DNA of 64,000 nt from Rubrivivax sp. SCN 71-131 (GTDB lineage: Bacteria > Pseudomonadota > Gammaproteobacteria > Burkholderiales > Burkholderiaceae_C): assembly GCA_001724995.1 (NCBI GenBank), contig MEFD01000014.1:186001-250000 (forward strand). Reading direction: 5' to 3'. The position numbers and the translations under genes were made by a program. Under the pieces are notes generated by a model. That model was not told the origin of the DNA. It did no database searches and saw nothing but the letters and a program-made list of their open reading frames with translations. Position 1 is the stretch's first letter. Every line of letters starts with the position of its first letter. Shown here piece by piece: positions 57,619 through 64,000 of the stretch.

Positions 57619-57685
57619 ATAGAATCGTTGCCGGTATTTTCGTTGCGCGGGCCCCTGCCCGCTTGTCGCGGCCCTCTCGAGAAAC

Positions 57686-58330
57686 ATGGCTAGACGCACC
57701 AAGGAAGAAGCCCTGGCCACGCGCGAAGCGTTGCTGGACGCCGCCGAGCGCGTGTTCCAGCAGCGCGGCGTGGCGCGCACCTCGCTGGCCGACATCGCGC
57801 AGGCCGCAGGCGTCACGCGCGGTGCGCTCTACTGGCACTTCAAGGACAAGGCCGCCCTCTTCAACGCCATGATGGACCGCGTGACGCTGCCCCTTGGCAC
57901 CGAGAGCGAAGACGCGCTGGACACGCCGGGCGACCCCCTTCCGCCCCTGTGCCAGCAGCTCGCCCGCGCCGTGCAGCAGATCGTGCACGACGAGCGCACG
58001 CGGCGCGTGTTGCGCATCGCCATGCAGAAGGTCGAGCACGTCGAGGAACTCGGGCCGGTGATCGCCCGCCACATCCGCATCCACCGCCTGAACACGGCCC
58101 TCGAGCGCCAGGTCCTCGAGCGCGCCGCCGCGCTGCGCGGCTGCACGCTGCCGGCACCCTCCGACCAGCTCGCCCACGGCTTTCACGGCATGGTCCACGG
58201 CCTGATCTACAGCTGGCTGCTGGACGAGGGCTTCGACCTGCAGGCCACCGCCGACGCCTCGGTGCGCGCCTTCATGCAAGGCATCGGGCTGCCGCTGCCG
58301 CTTCTCGCGCCCGACGCGGCCGTGCCATAG
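57686..58330 (+). CDS. TetR/AcrR-family repressor of the RND efflux operon
   Basis: This 214-residue protein has an N-terminal TetR helix-turn-helix (MARRTKEEALATREALLDAAERVF; TSLADIAQAAGVTRGALYWHFKDKAALFNAM) very close to AcrR/TtgR, and a helical ligand-binding domain. It is divergent from the pump operon and faces the AcrR-type operator in the 198-bp gap, so repression of both the pump and itself is expected, relieved by pump substrates. Confidence 0.92.
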   Translation: MARRTKEEALATREALLDAAERVFQQRGVARTSLADIAQAAGVTRGALYWHFKDKAALFNAMMDRVTLPLGTESEDALDTPGDPLPPLCQQLARAVQQIVHDERTRRVLRIAMQKVEHVEELGPVIARHIRIHRLNTALERQVLERAAALRGCTLPAPSDQLAHGFHGMVHGLIYSWLLDEGFDLQATADASVRAFMQGIGLPLPLLAPDAAVP

Positions 58331-58524
58331 CCGCGGCGCGTGGGCTTGCGGGCCGGCGCCCCTGCGCATGACCCGCCCACCGGTACGCATCCGCCCCGCG
58401 ACCCGTTGCGCGAACCGATCGACGCCCTCATCCGCGCCGGTCTGGCGGCGGAAGACGGTGTTTATCGAGCGCTGGCCGCTAAGCGTGAGCGTCCAGCCGC
58501 GCCACCTTGACGGCGGGTCACTGC
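58331..58524. other. Region between the repressor and the IS66 remnant
   Basis: The frame of the TetR gene stays open after its stop and encodes about 55 more codons with a plausible helical stretch (REPIDALIRAGLAAEDGVYRALAAKRERP) ending at a TGA near 58510. I do not recognise it; it may be a fragment of a gene broken by the insertion or chance. The IS66-like end sequence TAAGCGTGAGCGTCCAG starts about 58480. Confidence 0.3.
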
Positions 58525-58854
58525 TCAGGCAGTCGCTGGCACCCAGCGATATGGCAGCAGTTCTTCGATGCGCCTGTTGAGCTGCGTGGGCAGCCGCCGC
58601 AGCACATCGCTGAGGTAGGCGAAGGGGTCGTGGCCGTTGATCCGCGCGGACTGCACCAGGCTCATCACCATCGCTGCGCGTTGCCCGGCCAGCTCGCTGC
58701 CGACGAACATCCAGGCCTTGCGCCCCATCGCCCAGGGCTTGATCTGCCGCTCCAGGTGGTTGTTGTCGATGGGCACGGCGCAGTCTTCGAGGTGGCACGT
58801 CAGCGCCTTCCAGTGCCGCAGCGTGTAGTCGATGGCCGCAGCCGCCGGCCCTCC
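58480..58854 (-). mobile_element. IS66-family insertion sequence remnant
   Basis: The segment holds only the 3' end of an IS66-type element. One terminal sequence (CTAAGCGTGAGCGTCC on the + strand) resembles the GTAAGCG start of IS66-family inverted repeats. No tnpA, tnpB or opposite end is present, so the element is dead. It lies at the boundary between the efflux locus and the glycan cluster. Confidence 0.7.
58525..58854 (-). pseudogene. IS66 transposase (TnpC) C-terminal fragment
   Basis: About 110 codons match the end of IS66 TnpC: IDYTLRHWKALTCHLEDCAVPIDNNHLERQIKPW, then WMFVGSELAGQRAA and the IS66 C-terminal element QSARINGHDPFAYLSDVLRRLPTQ ending EELLPYRWVP. The catalytic DDE Asp residues and the whole N-terminal four-fifths are missing. 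The track ORF continues to 58920 through about 22 unrelated Ala-rich codons. Confidence 0.85.
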
Positions 58855-58998
58855 GTCGACACCTAGCGCTGCAGCTGCTAGGCGCCCAGTTGCGGCAAGA
58901 AGGGCCGCTATGCAGTTCATTTCCCGCGTTCAACGCCCGGCTTGGCCCAGGATCATCGCTGCACGAGCTGGTTAGATCCCGGCCACGCGGAGATATCG

Positions 58999-60180
58999 AT
59001 GAGCATCCCAAGCGCCCCGTTGTATGTCACGCGCCCCGACCTGCCGCCGTTGGAGGAGTTCCTGCCCTACCTTCGCGAGATCTGGGACAGCCGGGTGCTG
59101 ACCAATGGCGGCCCCTACCATCGGCGCCTCGAACAGGCTCTGTGCGAATACCTCGGCGTGCGCCACATCGCGCTCTTTACCAACGCCACCATTGGTCTCG
59201 TCACGGCGCTGCAGGCGCTGCGCATCCGCGGAGAAGTCATCACCACGCCCTACTCCTTCGTAGCCACCGCACACGCGCTGCAGTGGAATGGCATCCGCCC
59301 GGTGTTCGCGGACATCGACCCGGTGACTCACAACCTCGACCCGCACTCGATCGAGGCGGCCATCACGCCCGAGACCACGGCGATCATGCCGGTGCACTGC
59401 TACGGCGCGCCCTGCAACGTGAAGGCCATCGAACGCATCGCCACAGCGTACAACCTCAAGGTCGTGTATGACGCCGCGCACGCGTTCGGCGTGCGGCTCA
59501 ACGGCGCGAGCGTGCTCGCCGAAGGCGACCTGTCGGTGCTGAGCTTCCACGCGACCAAGGTGTTCAATACCTTCGAAGGCGGCGCCATTGTTTGCCCCGA
59601 CGCGCGCGTCAAGCAGCATATCGACCACCTCAAGAACTTCGGCTTCGTCAACGAGACAACGGTGGTGGCCACGGGCATTAACGGCAAGATGAGCGAGTTC
59701 AACGCCGCATTGGGCCTGCTGCAGCTGCAGCACGTCGATCAGGCGATCGCGAGGCGGGGCCAGATCGATGCGCTGTACCGGTCTCTCCTCGACGGCGTGG
59801 AAGGGCTGCGTCTACCCGCCTCGCCGGTAAACGCCCTGTCCAATCACTCCTATTTCCCGATCCTCGTCGACGACGCCTTCCCCGTCTCGCGCGACGCGCT
59901 CTGCCACCGCCTGCGCGAACATGGCATCGTCGCGCGGCGCTACTTCTACCCCCTGATCTCCGAGTTCCCGATGTATCGCGGGCTTCCCTCGGCACAGCCA
60001 GAGCGGCTACCAGTGGCCGCCGACACCTCACGCCGGGTCTTGTGCCTGCCCATCTACCCCTCGCTGGCCGACGCGGACGTGCACCGCGTGGCCAAATTGA
60101 TTCACGATGCCGCCGTGTCGAGCCGCCGCCTGCCGGTGCGTCGGGCGGCCACGGCCACGCCGCGCATGGCCGCGATCTGA
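58999..60180 (+). CDS. DegT/DnrJ/EryC1 sugar aminotransferase, VioA-like
   Basis: This 393-residue PLP enzyme has the sugar 3/4-aminotransferase pattern: [61 protein letters not shown] and the PLP Lys in [15 protein letters not shown]. It resembles VioA-type enzymes that convert a dTDP-4-keto-6-deoxyglucose to the 4-amino sugar (Qui4N) more than WecE. The ATG at 58999 has GGAG at a spacing of 7; the track start adds 19 codons. The next gene, 11 bp downstream, is a matching acyltransferase. Substrate assignment is inference. Confidence 0.82.
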   Translation: MSIPSAPLYVTRPDLPPLEEFLPYLREIWDSRVLTNGGPYHRRLEQALCEYLGVRHIALFTNATIGLVTALQALRIRGEVITTPYSFVATAHALQWNGIRPVFADIDPVTHNLDPHSIEAAITPETTAIMPVHCYGAPCNVKAIERIATAYNLKVVYDAAHAFGVRLNGASVLAEGDLSVLSFHATKVFNTFEGGAIVCPDARVKQHIDHLKNFGFVNETTVVATGINGKMSEFNAALGLLQLQHVDQAIARRGQIDALYRSLLDGVEGLRLPASPVNALSNHSYFPILVDDAFPVSRDALCHRLREHGIVARRYFYPLISEFPMYRGLPSAQPERLPVAADTSRRVLCLPIYPSLADADVHRVAKLIHDAAVSSRRLPVRRAATATPRMAAI

Positions 60181-60191
60181 GCGGGCGCGCC

Positions 60192-60926
60192 ATGGCAGCA
60201 CCTTTGCCCCGACTGTTCGGTCTGTATGGCGCCGGCGGCTTTGGACGCGGCGTAATGCCGCTGGCCCAGGCCCAGTTGAGGGGAGCGAGCGACGGTCCTC
60301 CCTGGCAGATCGTGTTCGTGGAGTCCCTCCCTGCCCGCCTGCATGTCAACGGCGTGCCGCTAGTGTCGGAGGACGAATTCTTCGCGCTGCCCTGCTCCGA
60401 GCGGCGCTTCAGCGTCGCGATTGCCGATGCTGCGAGCCGCGCACGCATCGCGGCTCGCTGCGAAGCGCGTGGCGCACGTCCGCTTACCTTGCGAGCGGCC
60501 GACGCCCTGTGCTACGACGACGTCAAGCTTGGCGATGGCGCGGTACTGTGCGCGCGCGTGGTGATCACGTCGAACGTCAAGATCGGCCGGCACTTCCATG
60601 CCAACCTCTTCTCCTACGTCGAGCACGATTGCGTGATCGGCGACCATGTGACCTTCGCGCCCCGCGTGAGCTGCAACGGGCACGTGCACATCGGCGACGA
60701 CGTCTACGTGGGCGCCGGGGCCTTGATCAAGCCGGGGGTGCCCGGCGGTCTGCCCCGTCGCATCGGCGAAGGCGCGGTGATTGGCATGGGCGCCGTCGTG
60801 ACGCGGGACGTCGAGCCTTACACCACCGTCGTGGGCAACCCGGCACGCCCTTTGCGCAGGGGCGCAGCGGTACCGTCGGTCAGTCGATCTCTGGCGGGAG
60901 CGGCGCCTCGCACAACGCCACATTGA
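60192..60926 (+). CDS. NeuD/PglD-family amino-sugar N-acyltransferase
   Basis: This 244-residue protein has an N-terminal Rossmann-like PglD_N domain ([18 protein letters not shown]) and a C-terminal left-handed beta-helix of hexapeptide repeats ([39 protein letters not shown], then [18 protein letters not shown] and [16 protein letters not shown]). Such trimeric enzymes transfer acetyl groups to the amino group made by the preceding aminotransferase. The His in [11 protein letters not shown] is at the catalytic position of PglD. The last 47 bases overlap the convergent glycosyltransferase gene. Confidence 0.82.
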   Translation: MAAPLPRLFGLYGAGGFGRGVMPLAQAQLRGASDGPPWQIVFVESLPARLHVNGVPLVSEDEFFALPCSERRFSVAIADAASRARIAARCEARGARPLTLRAADALCYDDVKLGDGAVLCARVVITSNVKIGRHFHANLFSYVEHDCVIGDHVTFAPRVSCNGHVHIGDDVYVGAGALIKPGVPGGLPRRIGEGAVIGMGAVVTRDVEPYTTVVGNPARPLRRGAAVPSVSRSLAGAAPRTTPH

Positions 60927-62025
60927 CAAGCTGGCGCGTGCGCGGCCGCTGCACGTCCCGACCGATCATCGCCATCACAGCGCGACGCTGCGTGACCCGC
61001 TGGGCCGCGTCGAGTGGGTCCATCTTCAGCGCATCGAGGTCACCCACGAGCAGACCCTGGCGCTTCAGCCAGCCGTGCATGGGGCAGCGCCGATTGAGGA
61101 ACACGCGCGCACCCAGCTGCGCACTGATGTATACATTGCCCAGCGCTTGCTGGCGCAGGGTGTTGAGCACCAGCGTGCCGCAGCGCGACAGCGTGTCAAT
61201 GTACTGCGCCTTGTCGACGTAGTCGGTCAGCGCCACGAACGCATGGCCGAACAGCTCCTGGCCGCGCCTGGCCACCGCGCGGCCGTAGACCGAATCGCCA
61301 TAGCTCAGCGGCGCCACCAGCCGGCGTCCGTCGAGGTTCACCTGCTTGCGGATCGACTCGAACAACTCCAAGTGGTTGTTCGTGGGTGTCGCACTGTTGC
61401 CCACCAGCAGGTCGGGGCCGGGCGCCTCCGCCACGGGTCCGCCTGGGCCGAAGTCGTCCTCGGCAGTGCCGTAATTCCAGCGCAGGTAACGCGCCTTGAA
61501 GCCGGGCTGGTGCTGCCGCACCAAGCGGTACTCCACGTCCATCACCGGGCAGAACAGGTCCACGCGCTGCAAGGCGGCACGCTCGTCGGCCGTGGGCTTG
61601 CGGTAGGGGCGCGCGGAAGCTAGCACCGAGACCACAGGGTCATGTGGCAGAGTCGGCCGCAGCTTGGCCAGCAGCGACGCCGTCGCCGGCTGGATCAGGC
61701 CCTCGGGGAAGGCATCGTTGATCAGCCCGTAGTAGTCGTAGCCCCAGCCGAGCCAGATGACCAGGGGACCCGCCGGCAACCGCCCCAGCACCTGGAGATG
61801 TGCCCCTGGCAGACCGTGGAAGATCACCGACCGCACGTCGGGCGCCATCGCAGCGCGCACGAGGCCTTCGACGTCCACCGTGCGCGGCCGCACCTGTGTC
61901 AGGTAGCGGAACGGCGCCCGGGCCCCGAGGATCACGGTCTCATGTGATCCAGGTGCCACCGCCTCGAATTCGCGCAAGGCCATGTCGATGAACTTGTCGT
62001 CAAGCACCACGTGCAGGATCTTCAT
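60880..62025 (-). CDS. WecF-like 4-acetamido-sugar glycosyltransferase (GT56-like)
   Basis: This 381-residue protein starts [21 protein letters not shown] and carries [48 protein letters not shown] and [11 protein letters not shown], the pattern of the TDP-Fuc4NAc:lipid II transferase family (WecF, GT56). It likely adds a 4-acetamido-4,6-dideoxy sugar to a lipid-linked glycan, which fits the aminotransferase/acyltransferase pair convergent to it. The ATG at 62025 overlaps the stop of the upstream GT2 gene by 4 bp; the track start at 62199 runs into that gene. Confidence 0.78.
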   Translation of the reverse strand: MKILHVVLDDKFIDMALREFEAVAPGSHETVILGARAPFRYLTQVRPRTVDVEGLVRAAMAPDVRSVIFHGLPGAHLQVLGRLPAGPLVIWLGWGYDYYGLINDAFPEGLIQPATASLLAKLRPTLPHDPVVSVLASARPYRKPTADERAALQRVDLFCPVMDVEYRLVRQHQPGFKARYLRWNYGTAEDDFGPGGPVAEAPGPDLLVGNSATPTNNHLELFESIRKQVNLDGRRLVAPLSYGDSVYGRAVARRGQELFGHAFVALTDYVDKAQYIDTLSRCGTLVLNTLRQQALGNVYISAQLGARVFLNRRCPMHGWLKRQGLLVGDLDALKMDPLDAAQRVTQRRAVMAMIGRDVQRPRTRQLVNVALCEAPLPPEID

Positions 62026-63500
62026 CGCGGGGCCCCGCACAGCGCACGACCGTCGAAGCCTTTGTCGATGAAGGACAGGTCCGGCACCAACTGGCCCCAT
62101 AGGTCGCGGGCGCGCTGGCGCACGGCCATGTCGTCCGGGGCCCAGAGCACGACGCGGAACCCGGCGCGATCCAGTTGCGAGGCCGCCAGTGGCAGGCATA
62201 GCGCCGCTGCCTGGCCGCGCAGCCTTGCCACGTCGCTCGACACCAGGAGCACGTTGAAGCCATCGGCGTCATCGGGCAAGGCTGACAGGTCGGGCAATTG
62301 CGCCGTCAAGGTGTCGAAACCGACGTCGGCGTCTTCAAGATGCACCACCTCGGCATCGACGCCCGCCTGCGCTAGACGAGCATAAAGCGCCACCGCCCGC
62401 TCGCGCTCGCCGGTCACGCTGAGCATGCGGCCGCCCAGGACGTGGACCATAGCCTGCAGCGGGGCCGCCAGTTCGCCGGCACCCAGTTCCAGCACGCGAA
62501 GCGGCTGCGTGCCCGCCTGCAACCAGCGCCACCAACGCCAGGCGGTGCACAGGTCCGGACTCTCGCCCTGCCCGTCCATCGCCAGCTCCAGCAACGCGGG
62601 GCACTGGCGGGTTAGGGCGGCGGCGGCGGCCTGCAACCACGGGTCGGCCGGACTGCGCGCCGTGTCCGGCGCCGCTACCACCGCCAGTTCGGCCGGCTGG
62701 CTCTGCAACCGCGTGAGCATCGAGGCGAAGGCTTCATCCGCCGCGGGATGCTCGCCAAACACCCAGCGACGGCAAGGCAGCGGCGGCTTCGCCAGTACCT
62801 GGCGCGCGGCGGCCATCTGGCGGGTAGAGTTCAGGCCCTGGGCCTGCGGATCGCTGTTGTGGTGCGACGCTGGATTGCTCGCGGTGTAGCGATAGGCCAC
62901 CAGCGGCAGGTGTTTGTAACGCCGCGTCTGGTCAAGCACCGGGTAGGCGATCGCGAAGTCGCAGGCGGCACGGAACCATTCGCCCTGGTCATCCCGCAGA
63001 TAGGACTCGGGCACCGACTCGAACAGCGGGGCCCGGAAGCTAAAGAGGTGGCTGGTCTTCCAGCCTTGAATGCGTGGCGCGTTGAATGGATCGAGCGGAC
63101 CGGTCTTGCCGACCGCGCCGGCATCGGTCTCGTAGCGCGTCCAGACAACGTCATGCCCGCTTTCGTATTCGGTGGCCAGCAGGGCAAGGGCATCGGCACG
63201 CGCGAGCTGGTCGTCGGCGTCGACGATCGCGACGAAGTCGCCCTTCGACAGCACCGCCCGCAGGTGCACGTGGGCGTTGCGCGCCTTGCCCCAGGACTCC
63301 AGGTTGCGCACCATCGTGTGCCGCCCCGGGAAGTGCGCGTCGAGCGCAGCCTGGGCAAGGTCAGCGGTCGCATCTGTCGAGGCGTCGTCCACGAACAGCA
63401 CGTGAACGGCCGGGTGAGTCTGCCACATCAGGCTGTCGATCGCCGCGGGCACATAGCGCTCGCAGTTCCGGCCGGACATGTACACGAGCGCTCTTTGCAT
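62022..63500 (-). CDS. GT2 glycosyltransferase fused to a C-terminal methyltransferase-like domain
   Basis: This 492-residue protein has an N-terminal GT-A fold of family 2 (residues about 1-230): LVYMSGRNCERYVPAAIDSLMWQ, VLFVDDASTDATADLA and the metal-binding FVAIVDADDQLARADAL. After about residue 290 there is a second domain with VLELGAGELAAPLQAMVHVLGG and later VVHLEDADVGFDTLTAQLPDL, which looks like a class I SAM-dependent or similar Rossmann domain. The ATG at 63500 gives MQRALVYMSG; the track start at 63593 has no support. It is cotranscribed with the WecF-like gene by ATGA overlap. The acceptor and sugar are unknown. Confidence 0.75.
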   Translation of the reverse strand: MQRALVYMSGRNCERYVPAAIDSLMWQTHPAVHVLFVDDASTDATADLAQAALDAHFPGRHTMVRNLESWGKARNAHVHLRAVLSKGDFVAIVDADDQLARADALALLATEYESGHDVVWTRYETDAGAVGKTGPLDPFNAPRIQGWKTSHLFSFRAPLFESVPESYLRDDQGEWFRAACDFAIAYPVLDQTRRYKHLPLVAYRYTASNPASHHNSDPQAQGLNSTRQMAAARQVLAKPPLPCRRWVFGEHPAADEAFASMLTRLQSQPAELAVVAAPDTARSPADPWLQAAAAALTRQCPALLELAMDGQGESPDLCTAWRWWRWLQAGTQPLRVLELGAGELAAPLQAMVHVLGGRMLSVTGERERAVALYARLAQAGVDAEVVHLEDADVGFDTLTAQLPDLSALPDDADGFNVLLVSSDVARLRGQAAALCLPLAASQLDRAGFRVVLWAPDDMAVRQRARDLWGQLVPDLSFIDKGFDGRALCGAPR

Positions 63501-64000
63501 GGCAGTGTCGCGCCGGGCGCGAGGATGGGGTTGCAGGGGGGCCAGGCCGCCCGAGGCGGGCCCGGCGCGGAGCCGAACACCCGGCACCTGCACTCTAGGA
63601 GCTTGGCACGGGCAAGGTGCTGCGAAAAACGCGACCTTGGCCGGCCACTTCGGCCGGTACCGCGGGCGGCGCGGTCAGCGCCAACGCACGGTGCCGACGA
63701 ACACCGGCATCATGTCCGCGCGCGCTAGGTTGCGGCAGTGATGCAGCATCGAACGCTGCAGGCATTCGGGAGAGCACTGGCCGTGCGGGCCGACCAGCAC
63801 CAGCAGATTACCCAGCACATGGCGACCAGGCACTCGTCACCGCCGATCGGGTCCATGGCCTCGACCTGGAAGCTGCCAGGCTCAACGCCAGCGTCAGACC
63901 GCGGATCGGACTTGACGGCGGCCTGCGCTGCCATGCAGATCGGAAGGTGGTGGATCGAGACATCGAAACCTCCAGAAGGCGCGTGAACCAAAATGGCGGC
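63501..64000. other. Terminal 500-bp region without a recognisable gene
   Basis: Short overlapping ORFs exist on both strands (82 codons + at 63738, 88 codons - from 63991) and a 50-codon minus-strand frame of plausible composition (HVLGNLLVLVGPHGQC...), but none has a good start, ribosome binding site or a motif I know. GC content falls slightly. It may hold the promoter of the minus-strand glycosyltransferase operon and decayed coding sequence. Confidence 0.3.

Noticed and set aside
63646-63663. GGCCGG hairpin near the right edge as a terminator
   Set aside because: Short stem and no T-run on either strand.

Overview
ORGANISM. The window is very GC-rich (roughly 70%), with strong G/C third-position bias, tight 4-bp ATGA/GTGA gene overlaps and gene content typical of Burkholderiales (Betaproteobacteria). 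A Rubrivivax/Leptothrix-like or Azoarcus-like facultative aromatic degrader would fit. This is inferred from gene content and base composition, because no rRNA or tRNA gene is present. Most of the long ORFs in the track on the opposite strand or in shifted frames are GC-bias shadows and are left out.

LAYOUT. 1-8241 (+): the 3' part of recB, then recD, an SbcD-like nuclease and a Rad50/SbcC-like ATPase, joined by start/stop overlaps. 8551-13419 (+): four genes of an ATP-dependent class I benzoyl-CoA reductase of the Azoarcus (Bzd) type, then a hemerythrin-like gene and a clear terminator. 13609-16421 (+): aminopeptidase P and a ROK kinase. 16405-20899 (-): a lipoprotein zinc metalloprotease and the ABC-F factor EttA. 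21141-25320: a small membrane protein, an orphan LuxR-type response regulator, RhlE helicase, a RidA protein and PlsY. 25358-30755 (-): a YciO/Sua5 protein, oligopeptidase B and ComEC. 30944-33186 (+): a second RidA protein, DsbB and a UbiH/UbiM-like hydroxylase. 33187-35080: an inserted-looking hipBA module with an array of repeated operator-like sequences. 35131-41345 (-): an NAD(P)H:ferredoxin oxidoreductase-like flavoprotein, 2-oxoglutarate:ferredoxin oxidoreductase KorA/KorB, and fumarase C. 41525-45765 (-): an MFS exporter, ParC and a RelE/ParE-type toxin-antitoxin pair. 45835-51273: an aryl-CoA ligase (2-aminobenzoate-CoA ligase type) divergent from TRAP permease genes of the chloroaromatic/mannitol type, with the binding protein convergent behind a bidirectional terminator. 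51390-58330: a tripartite RND efflux operon and its divergent TetR/AcrR repressor, with a palindromic AcrR-like operator between them. 58480-58854: an IS66 remnant. 58999-63500: a surface-glycan cluster with a VioA-like sugar aminotransferase, a NeuD/PglD-like acyltransferase, a WecF-like glycosyltransferase and a GT2 fusion protein. The last 500 bases hold no gene I can name.

HOW THE GENES FIT TOGETHER. Three separated loci read as parts of one anaerobic aromatic-acid process. A TRAP importer and aryl-CoA ligase could import and activate the acid. The Bzd-type reductase would dearomatise the aryl-CoA using ATP and low-potential electrons. The Kor/flavoprotein operon could supply those electrons by oxidising 2-oxoglutarate, as described biochemically for Azoarcus evansii and Thauera aromatica. 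The ring-hydratase, dehydrogenase, ring-hydrolase and ferredoxin genes that usually accompany the reductase are not in this window. The link is inference from families and proximity, not proof.
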